Assembly: GCF_011762025.1 (NCBI RefSeq)
Contig: NZ_JAASQR010000002.1
Span: 372,001 to 436,000 of the forward strand
Source: Sphingobium vermicomposti
GTDB taxonomy: Bacteria > Pseudomonadota > Alphaproteobacteria > Sphingomonadales > Sphingomonadaceae
Length of the DNA stretch: 64,000 nucleotides
Direction of reading: 5' to 3'
Shown: in pieces, positions 37,233 through 46,705 of the stretch
How positions within the stretch are numbered: the first letter of the stretch is position 1
Layout of the letters: every line of letters starts with the position of its first letter
Notes under the pieces: model-generated
Database searches by the model: none
Told to the model about the DNA's origin: nothing
The model's input: the letters and a program-made list of their open reading frames with translations, nothing else
Made by a program: the position numbers and the translations under genes

Positions 37233-39026
37233 TGCGCGGTCGCGCACCGCCGCGACGACGATCTGATCGCGGCCCTGTGCCTTGGCGCGGAGCAGGGCGG
37301 CGTCCGCCGTCTGCACCAATGTTTCCGCCCGCCCATGGTCGGGAAAGACCGCCAGCCCAAAGGATGCGGTAACCGGCCCGACTTCCTGCCGTCGGTGTTC
37401 GACCCGCAGGTTGCGGATATGATCCTGGACCTGCCGCGCGCGCGCCATCGCTTGATCCAGACTGAACCCCGGCATCAGCAGCACGAATTCCTCGCCACCC
37501 AAGCGGAAGGCATATCCGTCTTCGCGCAGGGCGTCGTTCAGCACGCCACCCACGGCCCGCAGAACCGCATCGCCGGCATCATGGCCATGGCTGTCGTTGA
37601 AGCGCTTGAAGTGGTCGATGTCGACCATCAGGCAAGCCAGAGGGGACTTGGTGCGTTCGGACCGGCCAGTCTCATCGATCAGCGCCGCGTCGAATCGCCG
37701 CCTGTTGGCAAGGCCGGTCAGCGCATCGACCATGGCCATTTCGCGCAGGGCATCGCGCAATCGCAGATTGGCGAGGGCAAGGCCGATATTTTCCGCTAGC
37801 ATTTCCAGATATTTTTCAGCCCGTTCCCGCTGTTCGGGCAGCACGGTTTCAGGTTCTTCGAAATAGAGCAGGCCTATGCTTTCGCCCTGAACCGACAGGG
37901 GAACGCAGATGGTGGGCCTCGCCAACCCCTCGCCCAGATGCTCGCAGGGAATGTCGATCATCTCGCCAGTCGGTTTGTGCATCTGCCCGCGCCGCAGCGC
38001 CCAGCAGGATCCGGGGGAAAATTCCAGTGCGGATGCGGCGGGGGACAGCCATTCGCAGGCCTGACGCATGGCGTTGCGCCGGGCGTCATGGATATAGAGG
38101 CGTCCTGCAAAGCCGGTAGCGATTTCTGGCGCGAAACGGCGGACCACTTCGACAAGGTCGCCGGTGCTGTCGCACCCCTGAAGCCGCTGCGTCATGCGGG
38201 ACAGCAGGTCGCGCATGATCCGGTCGGCGTCGCGTTCCTGTTCCAGCCGCTGCCGTTCCAGACCATTTTCGCGGAAGATGCGGATGGCTTGCGCCATGTC
38301 GCCAATCTCATCAACCTGCGGGAAATCGGGCGGAATCGCCTCAAAGTCATGGGCCGCAAGTCGCGTCACCACGTCGCTCAACCTGACAACCGGGCGAAGA
38401 ATGCGTTGTTTCAGGATGAAATAGAGCACGCACAGGAACAGCAGCGCCGTAGCGCCCAGCATGATTTCCGACATGCGGCGCCATTGGCGAGCGGCTTCGG
38501 TGGCGCGCAGAACAGCGGCCTCGGTCCGCTGATCCAGAATATATTGGAACCGGGCGACCTGCGCCGCGGCATTGTCCAATTCGCGCCCATATTCATTTCC
38601 GAACAGGATCGCGCGAGCGGTTTCGCCATTGCCCGATTCAGCGGCGGATATGGCGACCTCTTGTTCCTCGGTCAGGCCATCCACCAATTGCAGCGCCTGA
38701 TGGAGGGCATTCAGCTCATTCTGGCCCGCCCCCACATCGCGAAAATGCGCGATCCGCTGTTCGACCGATCGCAGGGCCGCCTTTTCCCGGCGATAGGCGA
38801 TCACATGGGTCGGATCGCCCGTAATGGCATAGGCCCGCGCCTGTTCCGTTTGCCGATAGCTGTCCTCCAGCAGGGCGCTGGTCATCTGGTCCAGCGCCGC
38901 CCTTTGTTCGACCGCGGCGCGTTCGGCCTGCTCGGCGCTCGACGCCATGAGCATGGTCGCGCCCGATGCCAGGGTCAGCGCGACGGTGGCACCATAGGCC
39001 CAATTGGTGATTGTGGATAACCGCAT
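37218..39026 (-). CDS. Membrane diguanylate cyclase with HAMP, GAF-like and GGDEF domains
   Basis: A 602-residue protein. Two membrane helices (about 10-30 and 190-210) flank a helical periplasmic sensor (CHASE3-like, residues 35-185). A HAMP segment follows ([20 protein letters not shown]), then a GAF-like domain (residues about 290-430, [20 protein letters not shown]) and the cyclase domain with [13 protein letters not shown] (GGEEF at 510-514) and [11 protein letters not shown]. It should make c-di-GMP from GTP. The inhibitory RxxD position reads REDG, so product inhibition may be weakened. The signal sensed is unknown. It is monocistronic and convergent with lolD. Confidence 0.92.
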   Translation of the reverse strand: MRLSTITNWAYGATVALTLASGATMLMASSAEQAERAAVEQRAALDQMTSALLEDSYRQTEQARAYAITGDPTHVIAYRREKAALRSVEQRIAHFRDVGAGQNELNALHQALQLVDGLTEEQEVAISAAESGNGETARAILFGNEYGRELDNAAAQVARFQYILDQRTEAAVLRATEAARQWRRMSEIMLGATALLFLCVLYFILKQRILRPVVRLSDVVTRLAAHDFEAIPPDFPQVDEIGDMAQAIRIFRENGLERQRLEQERDADRIMRDLLSRMTQRLQGCDSTGDLVEVVRRFAPEIATGFAGRLYIHDARRNAMRQACEWLSPAASALEFSPGSCWALRRGQMHKPTGEMIDIPCEHLGEGLARPTICVPLSVQGESIGLLYFEEPETVLPEQRERAEKYLEMLAENIGLALANLRLRDALREMAMVDALTGLANRRRFDAALIDETGRSERTKSPLACLMVDIDHFKRFNDSHGHDAGDAVLRAVGGVLNDALREDGYAFRLGGEEFVLLMPGFSLDQAMARARQVQDHIRNLRVEHRRQEVGPVTASFGLAVFPDHGRAETLVQTADAALLRAKAQGRDQIVVAAVRDRASVPG

Positions 39027-39209
39027 GACTTAGCGCTCTAGACCCAAGAAGTTTGAGCTTGCTTAACCGATTGCTCCATCCGGGGGGAGGGGGAGCGCTG
39101 CCGCGAGGCGTCGCCTGAAAGGGTGGGGTAGCCGTAGGGCAGCTTTACTCACAGCTTTTCTTGCGGTGGGGACTGGCGTCTAGCCATGTTCCACGGCTAT
39201 CAAAGCGAC

Positions 39210-42200
39210 ATGCCTCATGCCGGTTTCGTACCCCTCCGCGTCTTTTCCTCTTTCACCATGCTGGAAGGCGCGATCGAGCCGAAGAAGATCGCCAAGCAAG
39301 CCCGCACGCTGGGGTTTCCAGCCGTCGCCATCACCGACCGCAATGGCCTTTATGGATCGATGGCTTTTTCCGACGCGTGCGCGGGCGAAGGTGTCCAGCC
39401 GATCATCGGGGCCATGCTGGGCGTGCTGCGCCCCGGTCGTCCGGCCAACGCCCCGGCCGTTCATGACTGGCTGGCGCTCTATGCGCAGGATGAAGCAGGC
39501 TACGACAATTTGTGCGCGCTTGTTTCCATGGCCCATCTTGATCGGCCCGTGGACGAAGCGCCCCATGTGACATTGGAGGCGCTGGCCGGGCGGACCGATG
39601 GGCTGATCGCCCTGACCGCCGGTGGCGAGGGTGCGCTCGCCCGGCTGTTCGCCGAGGACCAGCCCGATGCCGCCTCCGCTTATCTGGATCATCTGAAGAC
39701 CCTGTTTCCCGACCGGCTATATATTGAAATCTGCCGTCGGTCCGATCCGGTCGAAGAGGTGGCCGAACAGCCCCTGATCGACCTGGCCTATGAGTCCGAC
39801 ATTCCCCTGGTCGCGACCAATCCCACCTGTTTTGCTGAGCCGCATTTTCATGAGGCGCATGACGTGATGCTGTGCATCGCCGATGGTGCTTATGTCGAAA
39901 CGCCGGATCGGCGGAAAAGCTGCCGCAATGCGTGGATGAAGCCAGCGGCGGAAATGAGCCGGATGTTCGGGGATCTACCCGAAGCGCTGGCCAACACGCT
40001 GGTGGTGGCGCAGCGGTGCGCCGTGGCTGCTCCCAAGCGCAAGCCCATTCTCCCTAGTCTGGCGGGCGATCGCGAAGGGGAAGATCGGCTGTTGCGTGAG
40101 CAGGCGGTGGCGGGCCTGGAGGCGCGGCTGGAAAAGTTGGGCATCGTCGATGAGGAAGCGCGGCGGCCCTATTTCGAACGGCTGAAATTCGAAACCGATA
40201 TCATCGTCCAGATGGGCTTTCCCGGCTACTTCCTGATCGTTGCCGATTTCATCCAATGGGCCAAGGGGCAGGATATTCCGGTGGGGCCTGGGCGTGGTTC
40301 GGGCGCAGGGTCGCTGGTCGCCTGGGCGCTGACCATCACCGATCTCGATCCGCTGCAACTGGGATTGCTGTTCGAACGCTTCCTCAATCCTGAGCGTGTT
40401 TCGATGCCGGACTTCGACATCGACTTTTGCGAAACGCGGCGTGGCGAAGTGATCCGCTATGTGCAGCAGAAATATGGTGTCGACCATGTGGCACAGATCA
40501 TCACCTTTGGAAAGTTGAAGGCCCGCGCCGTGCTCAAGGATACAGGCCGCGTGCTCCAGATGAGCTACGGCCATGTCGATCGGCTTGCCAAGCTGGTGCC
40601 CAATCACCCGACCGACCCATGGACGCTGGAGCGATCGCTGAACGGGGTGGCGGAGTTCCGGGCGGAATATGATAATGACGGGCAGGTCAAACGGCTGATC
40701 GACTATGCGATGAAGCTGGAGGGTTTCCCGCGTCACAGTTCCACCCATGCGGCGGGCGTGGTGATCGGCGACCGCCCCTTGTCACAGCTCGTGCCGCTTT
40801 ACCGCGACCCTCGATCCGACATGCCCGTGACGCAGTTCGACATGAAATATGTCGAGGGCGCGGGGCTGGTGAAGTTCGATTTCCTGGGCCTGAAAACGCT
40901 TTCGGTGCTGCAAAAGGCGGTGCAGCTGCTGACGGCGCGGGGCGTCACGGTGGACCTCGACAGCCTAAGCTGGGATGATCCCGCCGTTTATGAACTGCTG
41001 CAGCGCGGTGACACGGTGGGTGTGTTCCAGCTGGAATCCGAAGGCATGCGCAAGACGCTTGCGGCGGTTCGTCCGACCAATTTTGGCGACATTATCGCGC
41101 TGGTGTCGCTCTACCGGCCGGGGCCGATGGACAATATCCCGATGTTCGGTCGTCGTAAGAACGGCCAGGAAGACATCATATATCCGCACATTCTGTTGAA
41201 GCCTGTTCTGGAAGAAACCTACGGCATCTTCGTTTATCAGGAACAGGTGATGCAGGCCGCGCAGATATTGGCGGGCTATTCTCTGGGTGACGCTGACCTT
41301 CTGCGCCGCGCCATGGGCAAGAAAATCCAGGCGGAGATGGACGCCCAGCGCGCCCGTTTCGTCGAAGGCTGCGCGCGAAGCGAGATCGCGGCGGCCAAGG
41401 CCAATGAGCTGTTCGATTTGATCGACAAGTTCGCGGGCTATGGCTTTAACAAGTCGCACGCTGCGGCCTATGCCTTGCTCGCCTACCAGACGGCATGGCT
41501 CAAGGCGCATTATCCGGCCGAATTTTATGCCGCGTCGATGGCGTATGATATTCATCTGACCGACAAGCTGACGGTGTTCGTGGACGACATGCGACGCATG
41601 GGGCTTTCCTGCCTCGCCCCGGACATCAACCGCAGCCTGGCTGACTTTACGGTTGAGCCTGTCGAGCATGAAGGCGACGACCCGCGTCTGGGTTTTGCTG
41701 TCCGCTATGCGCTGGGTGGCCTTAAGGGCGTCGGCGAAAAGGCGATGGAGCAGCTGGTTGCGGAGCGTGACGCGGCTGGGTTGTTCAAGTCGCTCGACGA
41801 TTTTGCCGACCGGATCGAGCCGCGTCTGCTGAACCGCCGTCAGCTTGAAAGCCTGGCTGCGTCCGGCGCGTTCGACGGCATCCATCCCGACCGCGCGGGC
41901 GTCCATGCTGCCGCCGACACCATATTGAGCGTCGCGGCGAGCGCCGCAGATGCGCGAGAAAGCGGGCAGGGCGGCCTGTTTGGCGACGTGGAAACGCCCC
42001 ACGCCGACGTCCGCATCCCGCCGCACCAGACATGGTCGACCGCCGATCGCATGGCGCAGGAAAAGGAAGCGTTCGGCTTCTATTTTTCGGCCCATCCGGT
42101 CGATCGTTTCCGGCATCTGGCCGAAGCGCGGGGGGCCAAAAGCTATGGCGCGATCTGCACCGAACCAGTGGCGGAAGGCGGGCGCGCCAACGCCGTGATG

Positions 42201-42746
42201 GCCGCCATGGTGGAAGAGGTCCGCTGGCGCGAAACGCGGCGCGGGGCGCGCTATGCCGCGGCCACATTTTCCGACAGTAGCGGGCAGTTCCAGGCCAGTT
42301 GTTTCGAAGAGGATGCGTGCAAGGCGATCGAAGACATGGCGCGGGACGGCGATTGCGCGCTGCTGATGGTCGAGTTGGACCGCCTGCCCGGTGAGGAAAC
42401 GCCCCGGGTCACGATCAGGAGCGTGGAACCCTTCCATCAGCTTGCCAGCGCGTCGCGCATGAGGCTGGCGATCGACGCCAGTGATGCGAGCGCCGTGGAA
42501 GCCCTGGCGCAGCTGTTGTCGGCAGCACGAGGCGGCAGGAGCGAAGTGTTTCTGCGCGCGCCCGTGCGGGGTGACCGGGCGGCGAGATTGTTCCTGGGCG
42601 ACGACTATCTGATCGGTGCCGATCAGGTCGATGCCATAGCGTTGCTACCGGGGTTGGCGATCCATTCTTTTGAACGGATGGAGGCAAAGGCGGATGGCTA
42701 TCGTGCGCAAAACCGCCGGTCGAGCCTGAGGCTGGTGGCTAGCTGA
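39210..42746 (+). CDS. dnaE: DNA polymerase III subunit alpha
   Basis: About 1178 residues from MPHAGFVPLRVFSSFTMLEG; an ATG at 39186 adds eight residues. The PHP domain opens the protein. GPGRGSGAGSLVAWAL and PDFDIDFCETRRGEVI give the palm-domain catalytic Asp residues, and RHSSTHAAGVVIG and PTNFGDIIALVSLYRPGPMD are further polymerase motifs. YGFNKSHAAAYALLAYQTAW is the HhH region, and the C-terminus has the OB fold (GGRANAVMAAMVEEVRWRET). The full motif set and length mark the replicative DnaE1. The PHP site begins LRVFSS instead of the HxH form, so it probably lacks nuclease activity and needs a separate proofreading subunit. Confidence 0.97.
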   Translation: MPHAGFVPLRVFSSFTMLEGAIEPKKIAKQARTLGFPAVAITDRNGLYGSMAFSDACAGEGVQPIIGAMLGVLRPGRPANAPAVHDWLALYAQDEAGYDNLCALVSMAHLDRPVDEAPHVTLEALAGRTDGLIALTAGGEGALARLFAEDQPDAASAYLDHLKTLFPDRLYIEICRRSDPVEEVAEQPLIDLAYESDIPLVATNPTCFAEPHFHEAHDVMLCIADGAYVETPDRRKSCRNAWMKPAAEMSRMFGDLPEALANTLVVAQRCAVAAPKRKPILPSLAGDREGEDRLLREQAVAGLEARLEKLGIVDEEARRPYFERLKFETDIIVQMGFPGYFLIVADFIQWAKGQDIPVGPGRGSGAGSLVAWALTITDLDPLQLGLLFERFLNPERVSMPDFDIDFCETRRGEVIRYVQQKYGVDHVAQIITFGKLKARAVLKDTGRVLQMSYGHVDRLAKLVPNHPTDPWTLERSLNGVAEFRAEYDNDGQVKRLIDYAMKLEGFPRHSSTHAAGVVIGDRPLSQLVPLYRDPRSDMPVTQFDMKYVEGAGLVKFDFLGLKTLSVLQKAVQLLTARGVTVDLDSLSWDDPAVYELLQRGDTVGVFQLESEGMRKTLAAVRPTNFGDIIALVSLYRPGPMDNIPMFGRRKNGQEDIIYPHILLKPVLEETYGIFVYQEQVMQAAQILAGYSLGDADLLRRAMGKKIQAEMDAQRARFVEGCARSEIAAAKANELFDLIDKFAGYGFNKSHAAAYALLAYQTAWLKAHYPAEFYAASMAYDIHLTDKLTVFVDDMRRMGLSCLAPDINRSLADFTVEPVEHEGDDPRLGFAVRYALGGLKGVGEKAMEQLVAERDAAGLFKSLDDFADRIEPRLLNRRQLESLAASGAFDGIHPDRAGVHAAADTILSVAASAADARESGQGGLFGDVETPHADVRIPPHQTWSTADRMAQEKEAFGFYFSAHPVDRFRHLAEARGAKSYGAICTEPVAEGGRANAVMAAMVEEVRWRETRRGARYAAATFSDSSGQFQASCFEEDACKAIEDMARDGDCALLMVELDRLPGEETPRVTIRSVEPFHQLASASRMRLAIDASDASAVEALAQLLSAARGGRSEVFLRAPVRGDRAARLFLGDDYLIGADQVDAIALLPGLAIHSFERMEAKADGYRAQNRRSSLRLVAS

Positions 42747-42920
42747 TATGGAGCCATGCTCAACCTAGCGGCGAGGACATTCCTGCGCAGCGACGGGCAG
42801 CCGAGAATTCCCAAATAAATGCCGATATTCAACCGAGATGCTGCCCAGCGAGCATCTTGCCAGGGTTCTTCGTGAACACTAGCACTGAACGCCTGCTACG
42901 GGGAATCAGCAGGGGGGATT

Positions 42921-43676
42921 ATGAAAGTTGGAAGTCGCGCGGCTGTTGCCGCGTTGGTGGTTTCGTGCATTGTCGCGCCTGCTGCGGCTCAGGAACGAAC
43001 TGCGGTCAAAGCAGGGTTTTCGCTCGAGCCGCAGAGTGGCAAAACTATCTTGGTGTTCCGGCCCACGGTTCGCGTCGGAGCACAATCAACTGGTGGCATG
43101 TTCGAGCCAAACGCCGATTGGACCGACAAATCTCGAAAAAACATTGATGACGCCTTGACCAAGCGTCAAGCCAACCTTGGTAACAAGGTTGTCACAGCGC
43201 CTGTAGCTTATGGCGACGACGCTCGGCTGGTGGAGGAATATTCTGCGCTTTTCGCGGCAGTATCTCAGTCAGTGATTCAATATCAGTTCTTCCCGGGAAA
43301 TCGACTTCCTACCAAGAAACGCGACAACAAAGCGGACGTGTTCGAATGGTCATTGGGAACCGGTATTTCTCAGTTGCCTGGCGCAAATGATGCCGACTAC
43401 GCCTTGTTTATCTACAACAAGGACGCATACGGATCGACGGGTAGAAAGCTGCTCCAGTTCGCGGCTGCCCTTGGAGGCGTGAGCGTCACATCCGGCGAAC
43501 ACGCCGGATACGCTGGGCTTGTGGATCTTAAAACTGGCGATCTTCTCTGGCTCAATGCTGATGGCGCCATGGGCGGCGATGTCCGTGAAGTCGACGGGGC
43601 GGAAAAGCGGGTTGGACAGCTGCTTGAGGAATTTCCCGGAAGCGCGAAGCCGAAGCTGGCATCGGTTCAGCCGTGA
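42921..43676 (+). CDS. Secreted hypothetical protein, first gene of the M48 operon
   Basis: A 251-residue protein with signal peptide MKVGSRAAVAALVVSCIVAPAAAQ. A strong Shine-Dalgarno AGGGGGG lies just before the ATG. The mature part shows GKTILVFRPTVRVGAQSTGG, a Lys-rich helical stretch (TDKSRKNIDDALTKRQANLG), a possible second helix (ARLVEEYSALFAAVSQSVIQ), and a strand-rich end with DYALFIYNKDAYGSTGRKLL and GYAGLVDLKTGDLLWLNADG. The latter resembles envelope proteins that report or build oligomeric periplasmic structures, but I do not recognise the family. It overlaps the M48 gene by four bases (GTGA). Third codon bases in its first 20 codons are only 11 G/C. Confidence 0.82.
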   Translation: MKVGSRAAVAALVVSCIVAPAAAQERTAVKAGFSLEPQSGKTILVFRPTVRVGAQSTGGMFEPNADWTDKSRKNIDDALTKRQANLGNKVVTAPVAYGDDARLVEEYSALFAAVSQSVIQYQFFPGNRLPTKKRDNKADVFEWSLGTGISQLPGANDADYALFIYNKDAYGSTGRKLLQFAAALGGVSVTSGEHAGYAGLVDLKTGDLLWLNADGAMGGDVREVDGAEKRVGQLLEEFPGSAKPKLASVQP

Positions 43677-44881
43677 GAAGTAAAATCGCAGGAATTCTTG
43701 GTTTCGCTGCCATCGCCTGCTCCACAAGCGGCGCGGCGCAGAGCAAGATCGCTCCCCTGCCGCCACCCTATGCAGGGGCTTACCAACCCAAAGGCGTGGA
43801 CGAGATCGGCCTCTGGCGCGAGGACGATGAAGGGGAAAGGGAGCTCGCCAATTCAGCCATCCTCATCCGGGACGAGGCACTGAACCGTTACGTCCGGAAT
43901 GTTCTTTGCGCCACGGTCGGGAAAGACAGATGTGGCGCTGCCCGCATCTATATTCTGCGAACGCCGGTGTTCAATGCCACGATGTCTCCAAATGGGACCA
44001 TGCGCGTGTTTAGCGGTCTGCTCCTGCGGGTCAGGAATGAAGCGGAGCTCGCTGCAGTCCTTGGGCACGAATTCGGCCATTTTGAGCAGCGGCACACGCT
44101 CGCAAGTTTTAAGGCTCAACGATCAGGAACGGATTTGCTCAGCTGGGCCGCTGTCCTGGCTGCGCTGGGCAATAGCTATCAGTCGTACTCGAACCTGAAT
44201 AGCATTCAGCTGTCTGTCTACGGGCATCTTTTCCGGTTCAATCGCGACCAGGAACGAGAAGCCGACCTGTTGGGATTGGGGTATTTGAACAAAAGCAGTC
44301 TTCGTCCCCAAGCTGCTGCGACGGTATGGCAGAACGTCATGGCGGAGCAGCAAGCTTCGGCATTGGTGAAAGGGTTGAAAAAGCCGAATTTCAAGCGTGT
44401 GGCGTTCTTTTCCACTCACCCGCCAGAGGCGGAGCGCGCAAGCACGTTAGCAGCCTTGGCTAGCCCCGATGGCACCAGCCGCGACGACGGTGCCGATCGA
44501 TACGCGGCTGCCGTAGCTCCCTGGTTGCCGACGCTCCTGGATGATCAGGTGAAGTTGAATGACTTCGGCGCAAGTGACTTCATCATATCTTCGCTCGCGG
44601 AGCGAGGCTGGACGCCGACACTGTTAGTCGCCCGGGGCGATCTATATCGCGCGCGTGGCAACCCACGCGATCTGACAATGGCGGCAGAATTCTACGGCAA
44701 GGCCGCGGAGATGAACGCCTCTTTGCCCGAAGCTCAGCGAGGACTTGGTTTGGCTTTGATAAAAACGGGCCGCCGGTCGGAAGGGACATCGGCCCTGCGC
44801 CGGTATCTAGAACTGAAGCCAAACGCATCAGACGCCAACATGATCAGGATGCTGGTTCCCAGCGAAGGGGTAAAGCAATGA
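43673..44881 (+). CDS. M48 family periplasmic metalloprotease with TPR-like C-terminus
   Basis: A 402-residue protein starting at GTG 43673, overlapping the previous stop. A signal peptide ends near SGAAQS. AAVLGHEFGHFEQRH carries the HExxH zinc motif (His132, Glu133, His136), and RDQEREADLLGLGYL gives the third ligand (Glu195, ExxAD). FFSTHPPEAERAS is the usual M48 downstream motif. Residues about 305-395 look like TPR helices (GDLYRARGNPRDLTMAAEFY). The layout resembles BepA/LoiP-type outer-membrane quality-control proteases, so a role in envelope protein turnover is inferred. G/C at third positions is low in sampled blocks (33 of 60 codons). Its stop overlaps the next gene. Confidence 0.9.
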   Translation: MRSKIAGILGFAAIACSTSGAAQSKIAPLPPPYAGAYQPKGVDEIGLWREDDEGERELANSAILIRDEALNRYVRNVLCATVGKDRCGAARIYILRTPVFNATMSPNGTMRVFSGLLLRVRNEAELAAVLGHEFGHFEQRHTLASFKAQRSGTDLLSWAAVLAALGNSYQSYSNLNSIQLSVYGHLFRFNRDQEREADLLGLGYLNKSSLRPQAAATVWQNVMAEQQASALVKGLKKPNFKRVAFFSTHPPEAERASTLAALASPDGTSRDDGADRYAAAVAPWLPTLLDDQVKLNDFGASDFIISSLAERGWTPTLLVARGDLYRARGNPRDLTMAAEFYGKAAEMNASLPEAQRGLGLALIKTGRRSEGTSALRRYLELKPNASDANMIRMLVPSEGVKQ

Positions 44882-45474
44882 CTAAGGGTATAATCACGCG
44901 GGCGAGCACTATAGCCATTGTCGCGGCACTATCGGTGTCCGTGGCGTGTGCTAACGGGTATCGCAAAAAAGATATGACTGTGCAGGTTGCCAAATCGGGA
45001 ATGAAGGTCACGCCAGCGCGGGACTGGAACAGCCTTTCCCTTCGCCCTGGCAAAAAGGCCGAAATCTGGACCCTGGACGGCGAGCAGTTAAATGACATCA
45101 CATTCTACGGAGGCATTGCGCCAGGTGAGCCGCTGATCCGGGAGCAGAACAAGAAGCAGAAGCCTCTTCCGAAATTCATGCGTGAAACACTTTTGGTTGG
45201 ACTGCCTGAGCTATTGGAGGGCACCTATCGTACAGAGAAGGGAATTGGTCCTTTTTCCGTCACGGGCTCAAACCCTGACCGCTTCTTAGGAAGCGATGGC
45301 ATTCGCTTTACCTACGAATATGTCGACGCTGATAATCTCCCTCGTAAGGGGGAAGCGCGAGCGGCCCTGATCAAGGGGATGCTGTACATGGCAACATTCG
45401 ATGCGCCGAGGCTGCACTATTTTGATGCGACGCTGGACGACTTCCACACGCTCACCGATAGCGCCCGGTTTTGA
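44878..45474 (+). CDS. Hypothetical exported (possibly lipoprotein) third gene of the M48 operon
   Basis: A 198-residue protein, its ATG overlapping the M48 stop. The N-terminus (ITRASTIAIVAALSVSVACANG) is a signal with a lipobox-like VSVAC, so lipidation is possible. The mature part is strand-rich: MTVQVAKSGMKVTPARDWNS, AEIWTLDGEQLNDITFYGGI, IRFTYEYVDADNLPRKGEAR, and LYMATFDAPRLHYFDATLDD. I do not recognise a named domain; the general plan resembles small periplasmic beta proteins. Translational coupling with the protease suggests a shared process, perhaps as partner or substrate. It ends just before a terminator-like hairpin. Confidence 0.82.
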   Translation: MTKGIITRASTIAIVAALSVSVACANGYRKKDMTVQVAKSGMKVTPARDWNSLSLRPGKKAEIWTLDGEQLNDITFYGGIAPGEPLIREQNKKQKPLPKFMRETLLVGLPELLEGTYRTEKGIGPFSVTGSNPDRFLGSDGIRFTYEYVDADNLPRKGEARAALIKGMLYMATFDAPRLHYFDATLDDFHTLTDSARF

Positions 45475-45774
45475 CCCCACCCCTGTGAAGGGCGTGCCTC
45501 GCGATCTGGCACGCCCACCTACCGGTCAATAAATGCACGGATATTCTCAGCCGTCACGTGCGAGCAGCATGGCCAGTGCTTGCGGGATATGGGCTGAACG
45601 CGGTTACCGACTGTCTCCAGATTAGACGTCGATGCATTGCTGGCGGCGAGAGAAGAACAATCCGCTCGCGATTGTTTGCGCTAGTTCAGCGAATAGTGTG
45701 GGCCCGGGTGGGCGATCGCACCAGCCCGAAACGCCGGATCATCCAGCGAATATAGTCCTTTAGGAGCTATAATG
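45475..45774. other. Gene-free stretch between the M48 operon and tRNA-Asn
   Basis: GGGCGTGCC and GGCACGCCC form a perfect 9-base-pair stem with a 9-base loop at 45490-45516, 15 bases after the operon stop. It has no T-run but is a likely terminator. The rest (45517-45774) has no supported gene; a short plus-strand frame at 45558-45755 lacks a ribosome binding site and any recognised motif. The composition is somewhat less GC-rich than the flanks. It may be a decayed remnant. Confidence 0.6.
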
Positions 45775-45849
45775 TGGCTCCCCGAGTAGGATTCGAACCT
45801 ACGGCCATTCGATTAACAGTCGAATGCTCTACCGCTGAGCTATCGGGGA
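45775..45849 (-). tRNA. tRNA-Asn (anticodon GTT)
   Basis: A cloverleaf on the minus strand: acceptor TCCCCGA pairs with TCGGGGA, the anticodon stem-loop TTCGA-CTGTTAA-TCGAA presents GTT, and the T-arm contains GTTCGAATC. G is the discriminator base and CCA is encoded. The 3' end faces the M48 operon, the side on which integrating elements would usually lie. Confidence 0.97.
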
Positions 45850-45928
45850 GCAGCCCGGCTTTCGCTGGGCAGGCCGCGCCTATAGCAGTGGGATTCTTGG
45901 GATGGCAAGGGCCGAGTTGCAGATTTTT

Positions 45929-46705
45929 TCAGGCGATGAACTGTTCCGCCGCTATGCGGTCGTCCAGCGTGTGTTCGGGATCGAAAAGCAGCGTCAGCGG
46001 CGTAGCGCGATCGATCCGCACCTCTACCTGTTGGACGTCGCGCACTTCCCTTTGGTCGGCCACTGCGCTGACAGGACGCTTTACCGGGTCGAGCACGGTG
46101 AAGCGAATCGTGGTGCTGTCCGGCAGGATCGCACCACGCCACCGGCGCGGGCGAAAGGGGCTGATCGGCGTCAACGCGACCAGGCTGGAACCCAGAGGCA
46201 GGATTGGCCCGTGCGCCGACAGGTTATAAGCAGTCGAACCTGCCGGGGTAGCGACGAGCACTCCATCGCAGACCAGTTCGGGCAACACCGTGCGGTCATT
46301 GACCTCTACCGCCAGCTTTGCGGTCTGGCGGGTCTCGCGCAGCAGCGACACTTCGTTGATTGCGGGAATGGAGAAACGCTCCCCATCGACGGTGTCCACC
46401 GTCATGCGGAGCGGATGGACCTTGAACGATTTGGCTGCGTTCAGCCTCTGTTCCAGCCGTTCCAGCCGCCATTCGTTCATCAGGAAACCGACTGTCCCCA
46501 GATTGATGCCGAATACCGGCAGGATATGACGGCCCTCCAGCATGGCGTGCAGGGTCTGGAGCATGAATCCGTCGCCGCCCAGAGCGACAACCATGTCGGC
46601 TTCGCCGACCGGCACGAAGTCATAGGCCGCGCGCAACCTTTCTTCTGCCGCCCTGGCTGCCTGGGTAGGGGACGCGACCAGCGCGCGCCGAGGTTCGATG
46701 CTCAT
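45929..46705 (-). CDS. nadK: NAD kinase
   Basis: A 258-residue protein. VVALGGDGFMLQTLH carries the GGDG motif (residues 43-46). GINLGTVGFLMNE, INEVSLLRET, and LVCDGVLVATPAGSTAYNLS are the other conserved NadK motifs, the last with the NAD-binding Ser/Thr-rich loop. It phosphorylates NAD to NADP. Its ATG overlaps the moaA stop (ATGA), so the two genes are translationally coupled although their pathways differ. The protein is slightly short compared with the roughly 290-residue enterobacterial enzyme. Confidence 0.96.
   Translation of the reverse strand: MSIEPRRALVASPTQAARAAEERLRAAYDFVPVGEADMVVALGGDGFMLQTLHAMLEGRHILPVFGINLGTVGFLMNEWRLERLEQRLNAAKSFKVHPLRMTVDTVDGERFSIPAINEVSLLRETRQTAKLAVEVNDRTVLPELVCDGVLVATPAGSTAYNLSAHGPILPLGSSLVALTPISPFRPRRWRGAILPDSTTIRFTVLDPVKRPVSAVADQREVRDVQQVEVRIDRATPLTLLFDPEHTLDDRIAAEQFIA

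Noticed and set aside
40965..42437. 490-codon minus-strand open frame opposite dnaE
   Set aside because: Shadow of dnaE caused by high third-base GC; no domain signature.
42747..42920. Possible attachment-site copy of the tRNA-Asn 3' end at the far side of the M48 operon
   Set aside because: No stretch resembling the tRNA 3' end was found between dnaE and the operon, and no integrase gene is present.
45558..45755. Short plus-strand open frame in the gap before tRNA-Asn
   Set aside because: No Shine-Dalgarno, no known motif, and Arg-rich composition; treated as non-coding or remnant.
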